Source of the DNA: Suillus spraguei
Taxonomy: Eukaryota > Basidiomycota > Agaricomycetes > Boletales > Suillaceae
Direction: 5' to 3'
Length of the DNA: 64,000 nt
NCBI GenBank assembly: GCA_016800925.1
Contig: JABCPU010000263.1
Coordinates: 30,819-94,818, forward strand
The notes under the pieces are model-generated. The model searched no databases and was not told the origin of the DNA. It saw only the letters and a list, made by a program, of their open reading frames with translations. Both the position numbers and the translations under genes were made by a program. Each line of letters starts with the position of its first letter. The stretch's first letter is position 1. Shown here in pieces: positions 1-11,703 of this stretch.

Positions 1-1471
1 GAGATGATGATGGTCTCTAGTCATTGTAACACAAGCAGCTCATGTTTTGACTATAGCGGATAGTATCCACCGCTGCGCACAGAACTGAGCTCGAATAATG
101 CCAAGAATTGATCACTACATACCAACCACTGCTACTGCACACATCCAGGCATACACCTTAACTGAGCCGCGAGTGGTCAACTGACTGCTCTCGAGGATAC
201 TTCTGCCTCTCTTTCAAGCGTATTCAGCTTTTCCTCCCGCTCACGCTTCCATTTGGCCCATTTCCACTGCACGAGTGCGACAAGTTGCTTGTCCGGGGAG
301 GCGCGGTGCGTGGATTTGTTTCATGAAGGTAATAGGCAAAGCAACCTGTGAAAATGCCTAGCACTGGGTCGATTCCACTAGTGATTATAAGCACAAGCTG
401 TTCAAACTGCAAGGGTTGTACATACCGTGATAGCAAGACGGGTGTTGGCATACTTGACACAAAAATGATTAGTCATTCTGAGATTCTTTCTGATTGGCAC
501 AGGACAGAGTGGCTGTGCCAATCTGGCTGGCTCTTCGGCTTGTCCGAGTCAGCAGTGAATGCAAGTCACTTAAGGCTCCGTTTCTTTAATCATTACAATT
601 GCGTTTTTTTTTTACAATTCATTTCAAGTAAAGGCTGAAATACAAACACTGATTCACTGATTCGAGTCCGCACGCACACTGGCGCGCGTCTGTAGCAAAG
701 CCGCATGCACGGTGAGCGACATAAATGCACCGCAATCAGCATAATCGCCGGCAGTAAGAACTCGCTGGTTCACTGATGTAGCACTGGTACATGATGAATG
801 GCTATTTTCCTTCGTCCGTAAAGAGCATCGTACAAGATAAAGTGCTCGTGTTCCTCGGTTGCACCAATCTGAAGATCCCTCTTCGTGTATATGTTTGTTG
901 AACCGCAGAAAACCAACTGGCTAACCGATGTTGCACAGGAGGTGCCGGCGGTATGAAGAGCACCCTGGCATGGCGAGGCAGGGAGCATTACAAGGGATGA
1001 CAAAAGATGAAAGACGAGACGACTAGAAAGATGACTGGTTCTACAATTTACAATATCTCCAGACCCACGCACTTTCAAGCGGATGGTGTGCGCATGATGA
1101 AGGAACATGTCGGGCATGTATGAAGACGATGGTTACCGTGACCTTCTTCAAAGAAGCTGCAGAGGTGCTATGATATCAACTAGGTGTGTAGAGCAGGATT
1201 GATTTCATCTGCTTAGAGCACCGGCGTTAGGAGGAGCGACGATGCTATAAAAGATACGTTCACTGCAGTAGGAAACGAATATTTGATCTATTAGCCATCT
1301 GCTCGTCCGTGTACATGATTGTGTCTGGATGGCTAGCCACCAATCAAACGCATATACCTCAGGTACAGTTAATCCATCATCGGCATTACGCCCGCGCATC
1401 ACTGGTAGAGTTGATCATCTTTGAAGCACTATCATGGTATCTTGATCTCAAGCGACACGCCGGCAAGACTG
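1..1471. other. No gene recognised
   Basis: Only short open frames occur on either strand and none has a recognisable motif, plausible splice partners or codon bias. The segment includes the 3' flank of the mL44 gene that ends at 1472. I see no RNA gene in it. Confidence 0.5.
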
Positions 1472-2502
1472 CTAAAATGTTGTTGCAATTAATGCGATCC
1501 ATAAAATAAATATGATAGATGATGAGAGTAATCTGCACTCATGCGCTAGCAGCTCTGCGGAGAAATGATCAGACAGAGAAGGTCTACCAAGAAAACACTT
1601 ACGCGACTCTTTTTGGCTGGACTGTCTCCACAGCCTCGAGCTCAAGTTCCGAAAAAGCACGTTTTGAGGCAAGCTCCTGAAGCAACAAGTTCCCATCCAC
1701 GCCACCCATGCGTTCACAAATTGCCAATGCCTGGTGATGGAATTCCACGGGCACACCCTCAGCCTTATCTGGCAACAGAATATGGGGGAGGATACGAGTG
1801 TGAAACAAGCGATGAGCCACAGAACCACCCTACAAAATGGACGCGTGAGCGATGATCGCGACATGTCGTGATACAAGGCAATGGGACGTACAAATTGATG
1901 ATATACACCACCCATTACAGATTGCACCGCGTCTCCCATGACCTTATAAAGACCAACACTTCTGACTATACCAGGATTTTCCGTTAATGCATTTTCTAGT
2001 TCAGCTTCTACAGGCTGTTTTGCAAACGGTTTTTTGACATTTTTATGGGCCAGCAAAACATCTTGAGAGACAGTGGGAGTCCATCGCAGGATACGACCCA
2101 GGGACCACCGAGGTGCAACGTGTTCGCCCAGGAGGTAAGTGTTTAAAGCACGAGAAGAGAGATATTCATAGTCGTGCTGATTTTGGTTCCGAGCGACAGA
2201 ATGCAGGAAGAGCAGATAATAAGACTCGAGTACGCGACGTCCTGTAAAAAACAATTAAGTACTTGATATATATGAGGGATGGCCAAAGGCATTCCTACGA
2301 AGCTGAGCCGTCCATTATGACCGTGAACGGCTGTCTTGTGACTTCCATGGGTGAGGATACGTTGCGCAAGCTCGGGAGGAAAATGAAGGGAAGGAAATAC
2401 GTTATTTAAGTGAGCAGCAAACTGAGTGCTATCCTCAGCGATTGGGAATTGCTGAGAAGCTCTTTTAAAGGAACTGAGGGACCGACGAAATATTCGGGAC
2501 AT
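1472..2502 (-). CDS. Mitochondrial large-subunit ribosomal protein mL44 (RNase III fold)
   Basis: A structural protein of the mitochondrial ribosome, related to yeast MRPL3, with an RNase III-like fold and a double-stranded-RNA-binding tail. Four exons read as one frame: 2502-2299, 2241-1892, 1829-1603 and 1554-1472, with introns GTAGGA..ACAG, GTACGT..TGTAG and GTAAGT..CGCAG. The N-terminus MSRIFRRSLSSFKRASQQF is basic and Ser-rich, as expected for a mitochondrial presequence. The segment FPPELAQRILTHGSHK followed by HNGRLSFGRRVLESY is the conserved start of the RNase III-like domain; later come VMGGVYHQFGGSVAHRLFH and CERMGGVDGNLLLQ. The acidic catalytic residues of true RNase III are not evident, as in other mL44 proteins. 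The last exon (AELLAHECR...) is the least certain, because the third exon could instead stop at the TAA overlapping the donor. Family assignment is firm, 3' end tentative. Confidence 0.8.
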
Positions 2503-2653
2503 GTTGCAGTGGAAGAAGTTACGAGCTTGGCTTGCAATAAGTTTTAGCCCTCTTGGCTGCTTACCATAAATAGAAAGTGTGTAACTGATGGTCCGTGCGC
2601 GAGTTTGTTGTGTATAAAAGCGAGGTTTTGAGACTGTAACAACTCATACTTAC

Positions 2654-2764
2654 CTTGATGGCATAGGCTCCTTCAAGTACCTGGGTTTGTGGGCCGTGGG
2701 GACCCTTCATAGCACGGCGACCCTGTCCATACAGAGGGTAACTACGGTTTGTATGGGCTCCGGC
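2654..2764 (-). other. Orphan open segment with a perfect donor, possible unassigned exon
   Basis: On the minus strand, 37 codons stay open from a TGA at 2767-2765 to a GTAAGT donor at 2653. The reading contains YPLYGQGRRAMKGPHGPQ and ends ...LEGAYAIK directly before the donor. It lies between PSMG3 and mL44, about 150 bp upstream of the mL44 start. I do not recognise the peptide and cannot find a convincing partner exon. It could be an exon of an unassigned small gene, part of a 5' leader, or chance. Confidence 0.25.
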
Positions 2765-2846
2765 TCATGCACCGTCTCAATATTTTCCAGTCCTGCCACG
2801 GCCACTCTGGCTGGGCAGGCCGTCCTTTTTTTTGACCTTTGATAGT

Positions 2847-2863
2847 CCTAACCCTAACCCTAA
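2847..2863 (+). repeat. Interstitial telomere-like repeat / telobox
   Basis: CCTAACCCTAACCCTAA is almost three units of the common fungal telomere repeat (TTAGGG on the other strand). It sits 350 bp upstream of the mL44 start and just beyond the PSMG3 stop. In several eukaryotes short motifs of this kind act in promoters of translation genes, so a regulatory role is as likely as a telomere relic. Confidence 0.5.
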
Positions 2864-2885
2864 TGTATTCTAAAAATGAAAAATA

Positions 2886-3367
2886 CTATTGAATTAAACG
2901 GTTAAGATGATCCATAACCCCATGGAATGTCTTTCTCTCATCACCATCACGTAGTGCGATTCCAACTATGACACTTCTTCGCTCTACAGCCATCTTCTTT
3001 GCTTCTTCAACCCAAATAATGGTGGCAATTTGTGCTGCGTATAACGAATGTAGCGTCTGCAGATGTTCAGATGGAGCCCCGCCAAGTAATGGTGTAAGTT
3101 GAATGGCTGCAGGGGGCGCAGGGAGTCCAGTAGTCAAATCCTCATCATGAGCAGATAACAGCGGCGTCGTTGATGGAATGGATGCTTGAATCTATATTAC
3201 ATCCTTTGTTAGTAGTTGAATCAAGTATATTAATAATAAAAGTGTACCAAGTTGCCAACTTTGCCCATTTGCGTAACAAGTACGAGGATACGATCTCTAA
3301 ATCCTTGTACCATGATTTCAGTAGGTACACCCTCGAGCTCCACTGAAATCGAATGTATGCTGAGCAT
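2886..3367 (-). CDS. Proteasome assembly chaperone 3 (PSMG3/PAC3)
   Basis: Chaperone that helps build the 20S proteasome alpha ring, acting with PAC4 in animals and Irc25/Poc4 in yeast. Exon 1 is 3367-3248 and exon 2 is 3191-2886, joined across GTACAC..TATAG. The product is 141 residues; animal PSMG3 is about 122. The core VPTEIMVQGFRDRILVLVTQ followed by MGKVGNL aligns with the family's characteristic opening, and the second exon holds a Pro-rich loop and the helix and strand HSLYAAQIATIIW / RSVIVGIALR typical of these small chaperones. The ATG at 3367 was chosen because an upstream ATG at 3458 is followed at once by TGA. A longer N-terminus through an additional exon is possible. The gene is divergent from MED16, 105 bp between start codons. 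Confidence 0.75.
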
Positions 3368-3472
3368 GGTGATCGATAGGGAGATGACAGTTTAATACGG
3401 AGATCTAAGTCCTTAAGGCCTGAAGTCTCGTTGTCATCTATTTGTTCCGTCAACCCATGTTCTCAAGGAGAA
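3368..3472. promoter_or_regulatory. Bidirectional promoter between PSMG3 and MED16
   Basis: Only 105 bp separate the two divergent start codons, so the promoters and 5' leaders must share this segment. No TATA box or known operator is visible in it. Confidence 0.5.
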
Positions 3473-6400
3473 ATGTACCCTGACGTCCGAAACTCTCCTT
3501 CCAAGGGAAAAGCAAAGCAAGTTGATGCACAAAATTGGCACTCACACTGGTGGGATTTTCACCCCCTAGCAGATCATCTCCAAAGGTCACTTCCAATAAA
3601 CTCATTCAAAACATTTCATCTAATTGGCCCTTTGTCTCAAGACCCATCGCGTGGTCCAATGCATCGACCATATTCACTCCTCACCCTTCTCAGCCCTTAA
3701 TACTCGGAAGATCCTTTCCTTCCTCAAAACAATTTCTCATCGTATCTCCGGATCAAGTATTGAACAATCCTGCCGCTTATGAACCTCCAAATGTTATTAC
3801 AGTTTCATCCAATGACCATTGGTTATTCGCATACTTTCCAGGCCGCGACCGTGACGGCGTCGGATGTCTGTGGCAACGTGGTCATAGTATTGACAAGTGG
3901 ACTATCAAAGACTACTGGGCTTGCGAACGAGGTGCAGGTGTGGTCAATGCTGTGTTCGTCGGCGCTGAACGCGAGGTGACATCATTTATTTTTTTTGTGA
4001 GATTCAAATCGTTAAATGTTATGCTAGTGGGTCACATGCCCAGATGGTTCTACCACTCGCTTGGCTCAATACGGACCTCTGACTCCTGTCTCTGACCCTA
4101 CCCTACTCACAGTAACCCAGGCTCATCAACTAAATGTCTACTTCCTGCGGACTTATGCGTCAGCTGTCAAATCTTTGACCTGTTCCCTTGTGCAGCCGTG
4201 TTATACTGCTGAGAACATGAGCCAAATTGCTCATGATCCTCCCCGTGGACCCAAGACTTCCAGGCTCTGCAGTGTAGCTTCCTTCGGTTTCATTTTCCAT
4301 GGTGAGGCTGTACTTTTGCCCTTCAATTGCATTCATCTGAGATAATACGTGTCTTAGATCGTACGCGTCTTGCGGAGTCAGTGTTTATGGTCGCCATGCG
4401 ATCTCGACGCTATCCATTATCAGACACCCTAAGAACAGCATCGGATACCTCCCATGATCTCGGACTTTCTCTTGATGTGCCTCCAGATAATCAACTGGAT
4501 GAGCGCCCACCATTGTTGGATTGGAATTCTTACGAGGAGGAGCAAATTATCGAGCTTTGTGAGGTGAAACTGCGTTTCGACGGCTTGTGCATGTGTACGT
4601 CTTCTAAAATGTAGAAATGCAATTTCTAATACCTACGTGTAGTCATCATTACTGCACCTCTCTTACCCATTTACCATCCCGGGCCTTGCCTTACAAACTT
4701 CGTGTTCGTATCGGTACCTGGGTCCAAATCAGATACTTCCACTTCGCCCAAAGCATCGCCGACGAAGGACAAGGAATCCCAACGTGGTCAGTTAGAACTA
4801 CCTAAAACATATCTAGTCGCATCATTCTTGGATTTTGAGGAATGTAGGTTGACTTACATTGTTTGAGCACTCATTTTACTCAACAATCGATTGATTGAAA
4901 AAGACGCATCGTTGCCAAAGTCTCGCATAGTTGTATATTCAATAGTCAGGGTCGTTCCTCCGAATGGCAAAATTCCTTGGGTGAGCATTCCTATCTTATT
5001 GTGAGCGAATTTCTGATTGAACTTCGAGCAGGCTGCTCGGCTTGTCGGAGATAGGTCTCTCTCTCCTCGCATCCTTACAGTTGCTGTCCCCGGCTCTTTG
5101 TCGACCACGACGAAGAAGGCAACAGTAGTTGTTGCAGTAACCAATCCAGGGGGGTCGTTGGCACGAGGCGCAGTCAAACCAAAAGATATCCCTGTGGGCA
5201 ATCTCTTTACCTTGCAACTGTGAGCCGTCAAAGTTTACTTCTGGTACTCTTTGTTCTGACTGTTTGGCAGACCTGACCTCTCTGATGATCCTGACTGCGA
5301 TCATCCGAGTATTCTTGCACCTGCTAACAGAACGAGCAACGATTGTGGGTCAATTTTTACCCTTGCGGGGCAATACTTCACTGTCCCGGGACAGGTCCTC
5401 TGAGCATATTCGCATCGCCTAACAAATTGCTCGCCTGTGCGGTCTCGATGTCGCAGACCTCCGTCTACACTCTTCCAAGGGCACGGATCGCTTCAGGGTC
5501 AAAAGGTTGGTAACGCCACTATCCGCCTGCGTCGATGCTTATGCACCTTAGACTTAGACACCTTGCATCGGTTGCCGCTCGCAAAAGCCTTGACTATTGC
5601 ACTTCAATCTCGAAGATCGACAGCAGATATCTCTCACATTCTGTCTCTACCAAGCACTCCAGCCACGATGCTGCACGATACGCTATTTGGTACGTTGACA
5701 TCCTATGAAGTGAATGTTAGTCTTGGCAACCCAAATTTGTTTTCGATGGTCGACGTGATGGGAGCTGCTGTTGAGATCTACAGGTGACGAATTTTCATAT
5801 TTTCCAATGCGTGTACGTTGATGTGCAACAGAGCGAGGGCGCGTCGAACGCAGAATGACGATGAGAAAGAGAGATATTTGATGCTTTCCCGAAACGCTCT
5901 CAATGTGTGTTCTGTCTCTGCTTGTTTCTCTGCTTTTGAAGACTGTAAAGAGTCGGAGGGATATGACCTCGGTGAGTCTGTTGCGTCTTCACGACCGTTA
6001 AAACAAGCATTTAACGTAATCACTTCAAAAGAGCCTGTCTGGCAGTTAATCAGCCTCTCAACATGGGTGGTCGCTTTCTTGGAGGATCTCATGAAGGAAT
6101 GCGTCTTTCTGGCTGACTTGGCCGACCCAACCCCAAACACGAACCCAAACACGAACGAAATGATGCCAAAGGAGGAACCTATGGACGACGATAATCCATT
6201 TCTACGAAATTTGCTCACATCCCCCTTTCAAGAAGCCACGAACCAGTCGCCTCACTCAGTGTCATTGAACACGCCGATACTTCTTCATCTAGTCCATCCA
6301 CTGGCTCTCACAAATCTTAGGGCCGTAGTGGCTCACGTCAGCTCTTTTCACCAATATCTGGCCTCGATGACGGCAAAGCGGGAGAACTCGCAGTTTGCGA

Positions 6401-6930
6401 GGGATACCTTGTTGGACCTCGTCAGCTCATCGGGTTTGGACCTGAAAGTCATCGAAGACATTCTTAACTCTGCGATCCCTGAAGCGAGTGCAATTCCAGG
6501 TGCGTATTTGAGTTCTCTATGTATGTTGTCGTTGAAAACTTAAACTTATTCAGGGGAAGAAGTCAAGGCTTCATTCGCCAAGGGACATCCTGTGCCCGCG
6601 CAGTACGAGCAATTGAAGAAGACGATCCGATCGCTTACTACATCATCCGCGATAGACAGGCCTCGCTTGTTTATCAAGTCATCCGATCTTGTGGACGGGT
6701 TTGCGAATCTGTCGGCGTCGGATCGTCCCGTAGGAGACGACCCGGGCATGGATGTGGTGACAAAGGGAAGGCTTCTGACACAGAATCCTGGGCTGCTTTG
6801 TTTGAGGTGCGGTGGACGGTCACAGGTCGGAGGTGAGACGGGACGCTCATCTCCGAGATGGAAGACTTGGGAAAGAATGTGGACGGTGAGGTGTATCTGT
6901 GGGGGATCTTGGATGAGCGGAAATATTTAG
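3473..6930 (+). CDS. MED16: Mediator complex subunit 16
   Basis: Tail-module subunit of the RNA polymerase II Mediator complex (yeast Sin4), acting in the nucleus. The gene is cut into about ten exons. Start ATG 3473 gives MYPDVRNSPSKGKAKQVDAQ and WWDFHPLADHLQ, then intron 3586-3641 (AAG acceptor), then RPIAWSNASTIFTPHPSQPL, a typical Med16 N-terminus that opens the WD-like region. The middle part (FPGRDRDGVGCLWQ, DGSTTRLAQYGPLTP, IITAPLLPIYHPGP) follows the family order. Clear introns include 5505-5550 (GTTGGT..TTAG) and the one after AIPEASAIPG near 6501. The C-terminus has a zinc-type pattern LCLRCGGRSQ ... TVRCICGGSW, which is the Med16 signature. The join near 4786-4853 is uncertain: an in-frame TGA must be spliced out and the best acceptor there is GAG. 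Total length is roughly 950 residues. Confidence 0.85.
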
Positions 6931-7247
6931 TACATATGAATAGGCCGCGCCGCACTGTGCTGTATATCGTACGTTTCACCGGCCCCCTTGACAGGGCTTG
7001 TCATCTTCTAACCATTATTGTACTGTGTTCTTGCAGTATGTATTTCGCATCCCTGAAATTAAGTGTTGGGGGTGGACAATGTGCAACTCTATCTTCGACA
7101 CTGCCATTGATCGATCGATCAATCAGAATTAAGGTTTGTCGCCGGGCCCTGAACTATAGTGTATACAAACAAGGTTATACAAAGAACCTCTGATATTTCC
7201 TCGGTCAAATCGCACCAGACTACACGCAGACCGTTGCCGAAGGCGAG

Positions 7248-8447
7248 ATGCCAAAAGTTACGTTGCCACAGCTGCCCGTCTCTGGGATTTTCGCTATCAT
7301 GAAACCTTCCGGACCAACATCGATGTCTGTTATCAACGATCTCAAACAATTCGTTGGCAACTCGCGTCTCTTTGTGGAACCAGATAAATTAGAAAAACGC
7401 GGTAAAGGTAAAATTCCTATTAGGGGGAAACGCGCACGAGAGGTAGTGAAGATTGGACAAGGAGGGACGCTTGATCCTCTAGCTGATGGCGTTCTGGGTA
7501 TGGTCGCGTTCCGTTACCGTAGATCCTGGAGTTATCTCATCTTTGTAACCTTCTCATACAGTCGTAGGTGTCGGGAAAGGGACAAAGCGTCTCAACGAAT
7601 TCTTAGATTGTGTAAAGGTACTTCATCTATCCATCCACGCATCCAAGTTCCAGGGTTCACGGGGATTCCTCAGGAATACCGCACGACGGCGCTTATGGGA
7701 TGCGAAACTGATACCTACGATAGCGAAGGTAGCCGAGTGCGTGTTGCACCCTGGAGACATGTCACTCGAGAAGCCGTGGAGTCCGCATTAAACAAATTCA
7801 GAGGAGAGATACACCAAGCGCCCCCAATGTAAACATGTCATTTCCCTGCACCTTCCTGATTTCATATCATTCTTGTCAGTTTCTCCGCGCTCAAGATGGA
7901 AGGTAGACCGCTGTACGAGTATGCTCGGAAAGGCATACCCCTACCCCGACCTATCGAGAAGAGGAAAGTCACGATACATTCCTTGGACATTCTCGAATGG
8001 AAAGGAAGTGACCACCAATTCCATTGGCCAGAAAAGGAATTCACTTCTGATGAAAAAAAAGCAATGGAAAAGGCTTTAGAAGGGGTCGAAGAAAACCCTA
8101 TCATCAAAGACGAACTAGAGCCTGCGGTGGGTCACGAATCTCCAACGGCATTCGTACTCAGCATGAAGGTGTCCGGTGGGACATACGTACGCTCAATCGT
8201 GCATGACCTTGGTCATGCTGTCGGATCAGCAGCCCATGTTGTAACTTTAACTCGTTCTCGACAAGGCCGTTTTGCGCTCGAACCAGCTGCCGATTCTGAA
8301 GATAAAGGATGCGTCCCTTGGGACGTGTTTTCACGGGCTTCTGAATCCGAGGGCGATGTAGGCGAAGACGGCTGGACACAATGGGAGCGGGAAGTCATCG
8401 ATCGCCTGGAAATCGTTGAAGGTCCGAGGCCCCAAAAGACTTCTTGA
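7248..8447 (+). CDS. PUS4: tRNA pseudouridine-55 synthase (Pus4/TruB family)
   Basis: Makes pseudouridine 55 in the T-loop of tRNAs. Exons 7248-7497, 7562-7617, 7674-7828 and 7880-8447 join in frame to 342 residues. The N-terminus SGIFAIMKPSGPTSMSVIND is the TruB opening (family usual: G-x-x-x-x-x-K-P-x-G-x-T-S). The catalytic motif GGTLDPLADGVLG contains the nucleophilic Asp at about residue 78. Further motifs are YRTTALMGCETDTYDSEG, QAPP-FSALKMEGRPLYEYAR and the C-terminal SGGTYVRSIVHDLGHAVGSA. An insertion of acidic and Lys-rich residues after HSLDILEW is larger than in bacterial TruB and usual for fungal Pus4. Nothing is missing from the active site. The gene follows MED16 in the same orientation at 317 bp. 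Confidence 0.92.
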
Positions 8448-9663
8448 CATTACAGTACGCCCTCCTGCCGTCTGCCTGTCCTTCTCTGTATTAGGTCATG
8501 TTTGGTTGGGCGGTTTTGTCCCTGCAAGTTTCGACGTCATGTCTGACGAGAGGACAGCTTATCGTACATTTATAGCACCATGCGCTTGACGATGGTCTAG
8601 TCTCCCCTAGCCAGACCAATCGAAGGGAGATAGTCGTTCTTTCGTAGTAAGACGAAGGCCTAGGGTCGGTCCGGGCGGCATCCGAGCGTGGCGGTTGCAA
8701 TCCGAATGAGTAGTTTGAGCGCCTCAGTACGATGTTCTTATCACCCGCACGCTACTCAAAGTTTGGTCAGGAGTCTTGAAAAACCTCATGTTCGTATCTT
8801 GATGAAGAGGTGTCATAGTATTGCTAATTTCATTGGGAGAAGTGTTTATCGTTGTTCGCGGCGCTGTTAAGCCGCTTCCGTATCGAAATGAGGTGCGGAT
8901 TTGTCTCCTTCGCTTGATGGCATGATTTTCTTGACGTACGAATCCGTCAGTCGGTCTTCGTTGTTTCATTTCTCCCAGGAACAGTACATTCCATGCACGC
9001 GATCTGATGGATACCTTCTGACCCTTATGTTTTACCCGCAGGTGCTTTACAGGCTCTTGGCAGTGGGATCAAATACAGTCACATGTACAGGTGGGATCAG
9101 GTGACTTTCATGAGTACCGACGTGGGGGCACAGCATGTCAGGATACTTTGTCGTGCGTGAAGCTAATTCGCCAAAATGAATTAGTTTATCGTGGGCGTAC
9201 ATGAGGCCATAATTGCCGGCGAACTATTTCCCAAAGTTGTCTCGACTGTCACCTTTACCAAATCTCTATGAAATTCTTTCGCCGACATGACACTAGAAGT
9301 ATTTCAACTCAATTGAACTTCATAGCATGCAGGTTTTCATATAACGGTGGAGAGTTGAATGCGGCCGTTGCGTGGCGATAATGCTCCACAAGAAAATGAA
9401 AAGGTAAGCGACAACCTCCCCGTCGCCTGCCAGGGTTGTTACCAGTCACACTGACTCATCGATAATGTTTTCTATCGCAGTTCTTGATGAAGGCATTACG
9501 GCCTAATGGCACCTTGACTGGAAAATTGTCAGCACCGGTCCGTAGGGGACCGTAGTATCCGCCTCCGGGCCGTGTGGCCTGGATCGCCACCATCATCGAG
9601 TCCAGGGTCCTTATATACCCCGCCTATGAAACTCAAGTCATTGTGTTCTCCCTTTTCTTCATC
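8448..9663. other. Intergenic, no gene recognised
   Basis: A 1.2-kb gap between PUS4 and the aldolase gene. I see only short open frames without motifs, and a small inverted repeat (CGGTCC-GTAG-GGGACCG) near 9536-9553. It probably holds the aldolase promoter and the PUS4 3' end. Confidence 0.4.
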
Positions 9664-10932
9664 ATGAGTCCTAACGGTAACGGTACACATGCTTCAACGA
9701 TTCGTCCTTTGAAGCCTGGCATCTATGCGCCAATTCCATCATTCTTCCTTCCCGAGTCGAAGATCTCGGTCAGTCCCCTATTGCACATCTCAATAGTATT
9801 CCGTAGTCGCAGAGCGCAGTACTCATCAGTCATGTAGATATCCCCTCTTTCGAGACCCATGTTGTCTATACCGCAACTGCCGGAGTGGGACCAGTGTTGG
9901 CTGGGTCAATGGGCGAAGCCATCCATTTATCGCATGAAGAGCGGGTAACATTGATCAAGACTGCAAGAAAGGCACTTAACCATGCGGGATTATTAAACGT
10001 CCCGATCATAGCCGGCATCGGCGCCGGCAGCACTCGCGAGTCCATAGACCTAGCCAATGAAGCCGCTGCAGCTGGCGCAGATTATGCCATTGCTATTACC
10101 AGTGGTTACTTTGCTGGTGCGCTCGCTGGCAACAAGAAAGCCCTGAAAGCTTTCTTTCAGGAAGTTAGCTCTAAGAGCCCTATACCGGTCATGATTTACA
10201 ATTGTTCGTTGTCTTTGTTTGATAATATTCGACGAATAGTACCTGATCGTTATCCTAGACCCTGGTGCCAGTGGAGGTATCAATTTAGACTCCGACCTCA
10301 TCACCGAGCTCGCCATTGAGTGCCCGAATATCTGCGGAGTCAAGCTTACGTGAGTTATTCATTAATCGTACATGTAAAGTATGTATTGATCGTGTCGATT
10401 AGATGTGGAGATGTCGGAAAGCTTACCCGCGTGGCAGCCACGGTTTCAGATCCGATGTTTTCATCTCTTCATCCCCGGACAAACAAGAACGCACCTTTCC
10501 TTGTCCTTGGCGGATTCAGCGACTTCCTTTTGCCGTCAGCGTATTCAAATGGGCATGGCGCTATTACTGGCCTTGCAAACGTTGCTCCTGTACGTGCCCA
10601 GTTCCGAATGGAATTTTCCTCACCTGATTTACGTTTGTTTTAAGCATGCTATTGTAAAACTATTTGAGTTAAGCGAGGCCTCGATTGTTGATCCTTCTTT
10701 CCTTCCCGAGGCACAGCGGGTGCAAGGCATCGTGGGGCGTGCAGACGCTACTATTGCAAAGGCGTCAATTTCAGGAACGAAATACCTTCTCCAGAAATTG
10801 TACAGTTATGGTGGCCATCCCCGAAGGCCCCTCCCGCCCATTGACCCTGTTGCAGCCGAGGCTTTGTGGGAGCATTCACATACGCAAGCCCTCGTGCGTC
10901 TTGAACAGGAAGTCAGCGGAAAGATGCGGTAA
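9664..10932 (+). CDS. DapA/HOGA-family class I aldolase
   Basis: A (beta/alpha)8 aldolase of the dihydrodipicolinate synthase / N-acetylneuraminate lyase family, most like fungal 4-hydroxy-2-oxoglutarate aldolase. Such enzymes cleave 4-hydroxy-2-oxoglutarate to pyruvate and glyoxylate. Start MSPNGNGTHASTIRPLKPG, then GIYAPIPSFFLPESK; intron 9769-9811 region (phase 0); then GPVLAGSMGEAIHLSHEER, NVPIIAGIGAGSTRESI, IPVMIYNYPGASGG with the conserved YNYP, and CGVKLTCGDVGKLTRV, whose Lys is the Schiff-base residue. Five or six exons give about 330 residues, the family length. C-terminus ...EVSGKMR. Lysine biosynthesis in fungi uses the alpha-aminoadipate path, so a DapA role in lysine making is unlikely. 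Substrate is not decided by the sequence. Confidence 0.85.
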
Positions 10933-11703
10933 CAGCAAGTAGCGCACAGGTAGCACCCGTGTATGATATATGTGCTGGAAGCCTGTGATTGCTAGTCACG
11001 GTATATCCATTCGATGACGATACACATGTATCTTGTGTTGATTCATGTCCATATGCAATCATTGTAGTAAATATTCAACTCTCAGGAACATTGCGGCGGG
11101 CGGTTGTGTATCCTTGAGGCGATAATGTGTGGCACGCCAGCTGACCAGCAAGTACTTGCGGTCAAAGCCCAATTTAGGGCACCTCCTTTGCTCCGAAGTG
11201 TACGATTGGCATCTAAACTCACGTTGCTTGATGTAGTGGTCAGACCGCCGCGTGTTTTGATCGGAGGCCGTTTTGCCATGAATTCAGTCTTTCACTGGCA
11301 GAAGATAATAATATTTCTAGTATCACGAGCACGCACAAATGGCGCACACCCGTGTTTCCATTCTCATGCTGTACACAAAAATGTAAACTTTAATCATTGA
11401 TACTTGTCACCGTATCGCTGCATAGCGCTGAGCGCTGAGCTATGCAAGTTATCGCGTACGCAAAGTGCTATATACGTGGCAGCTTTCGAGTCGAGGGGGA
11501 TATTCAAGGTCTATCTATTACTTATCGATGCCAGCACTGAGAGCTTAATGATAGTGACTTAGCAAAGGGTGCCGCGGGCCTTATTTCTCCGATGATGATC
11601 TCTATTTACTTCCGTTATCATGAACTATGTATTTAACGAGCGTTTTTATGTAACACATACGTCCACTTCAGTCGGATCGTCTTCTCTTTTGTCACCCGCG
11701 ACC
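10933..11703. other. Intergenic, no gene recognised
   Basis: A 770-bp gap between the aldolase stop and the transhydrogenase start. It contains a short inverted repeat with 8-bp arms around a tandem GCTGA at about 11420-11446 and no supported gene. Confidence 0.4.

Noticed and set aside
770..1509. Short overlapping frames on both strands
   Set aside because: They have no conserved motif and conflict with each other; the recognised gene begins at 1472 on the minus strand.
11420..11446. Inverted repeat TGCATAGC..GCTATGCA around GCTGA repeats
   Set aside because: 8-bp arms are too short to stand out in 64 kb and there is no terminator, tRNA or element context.
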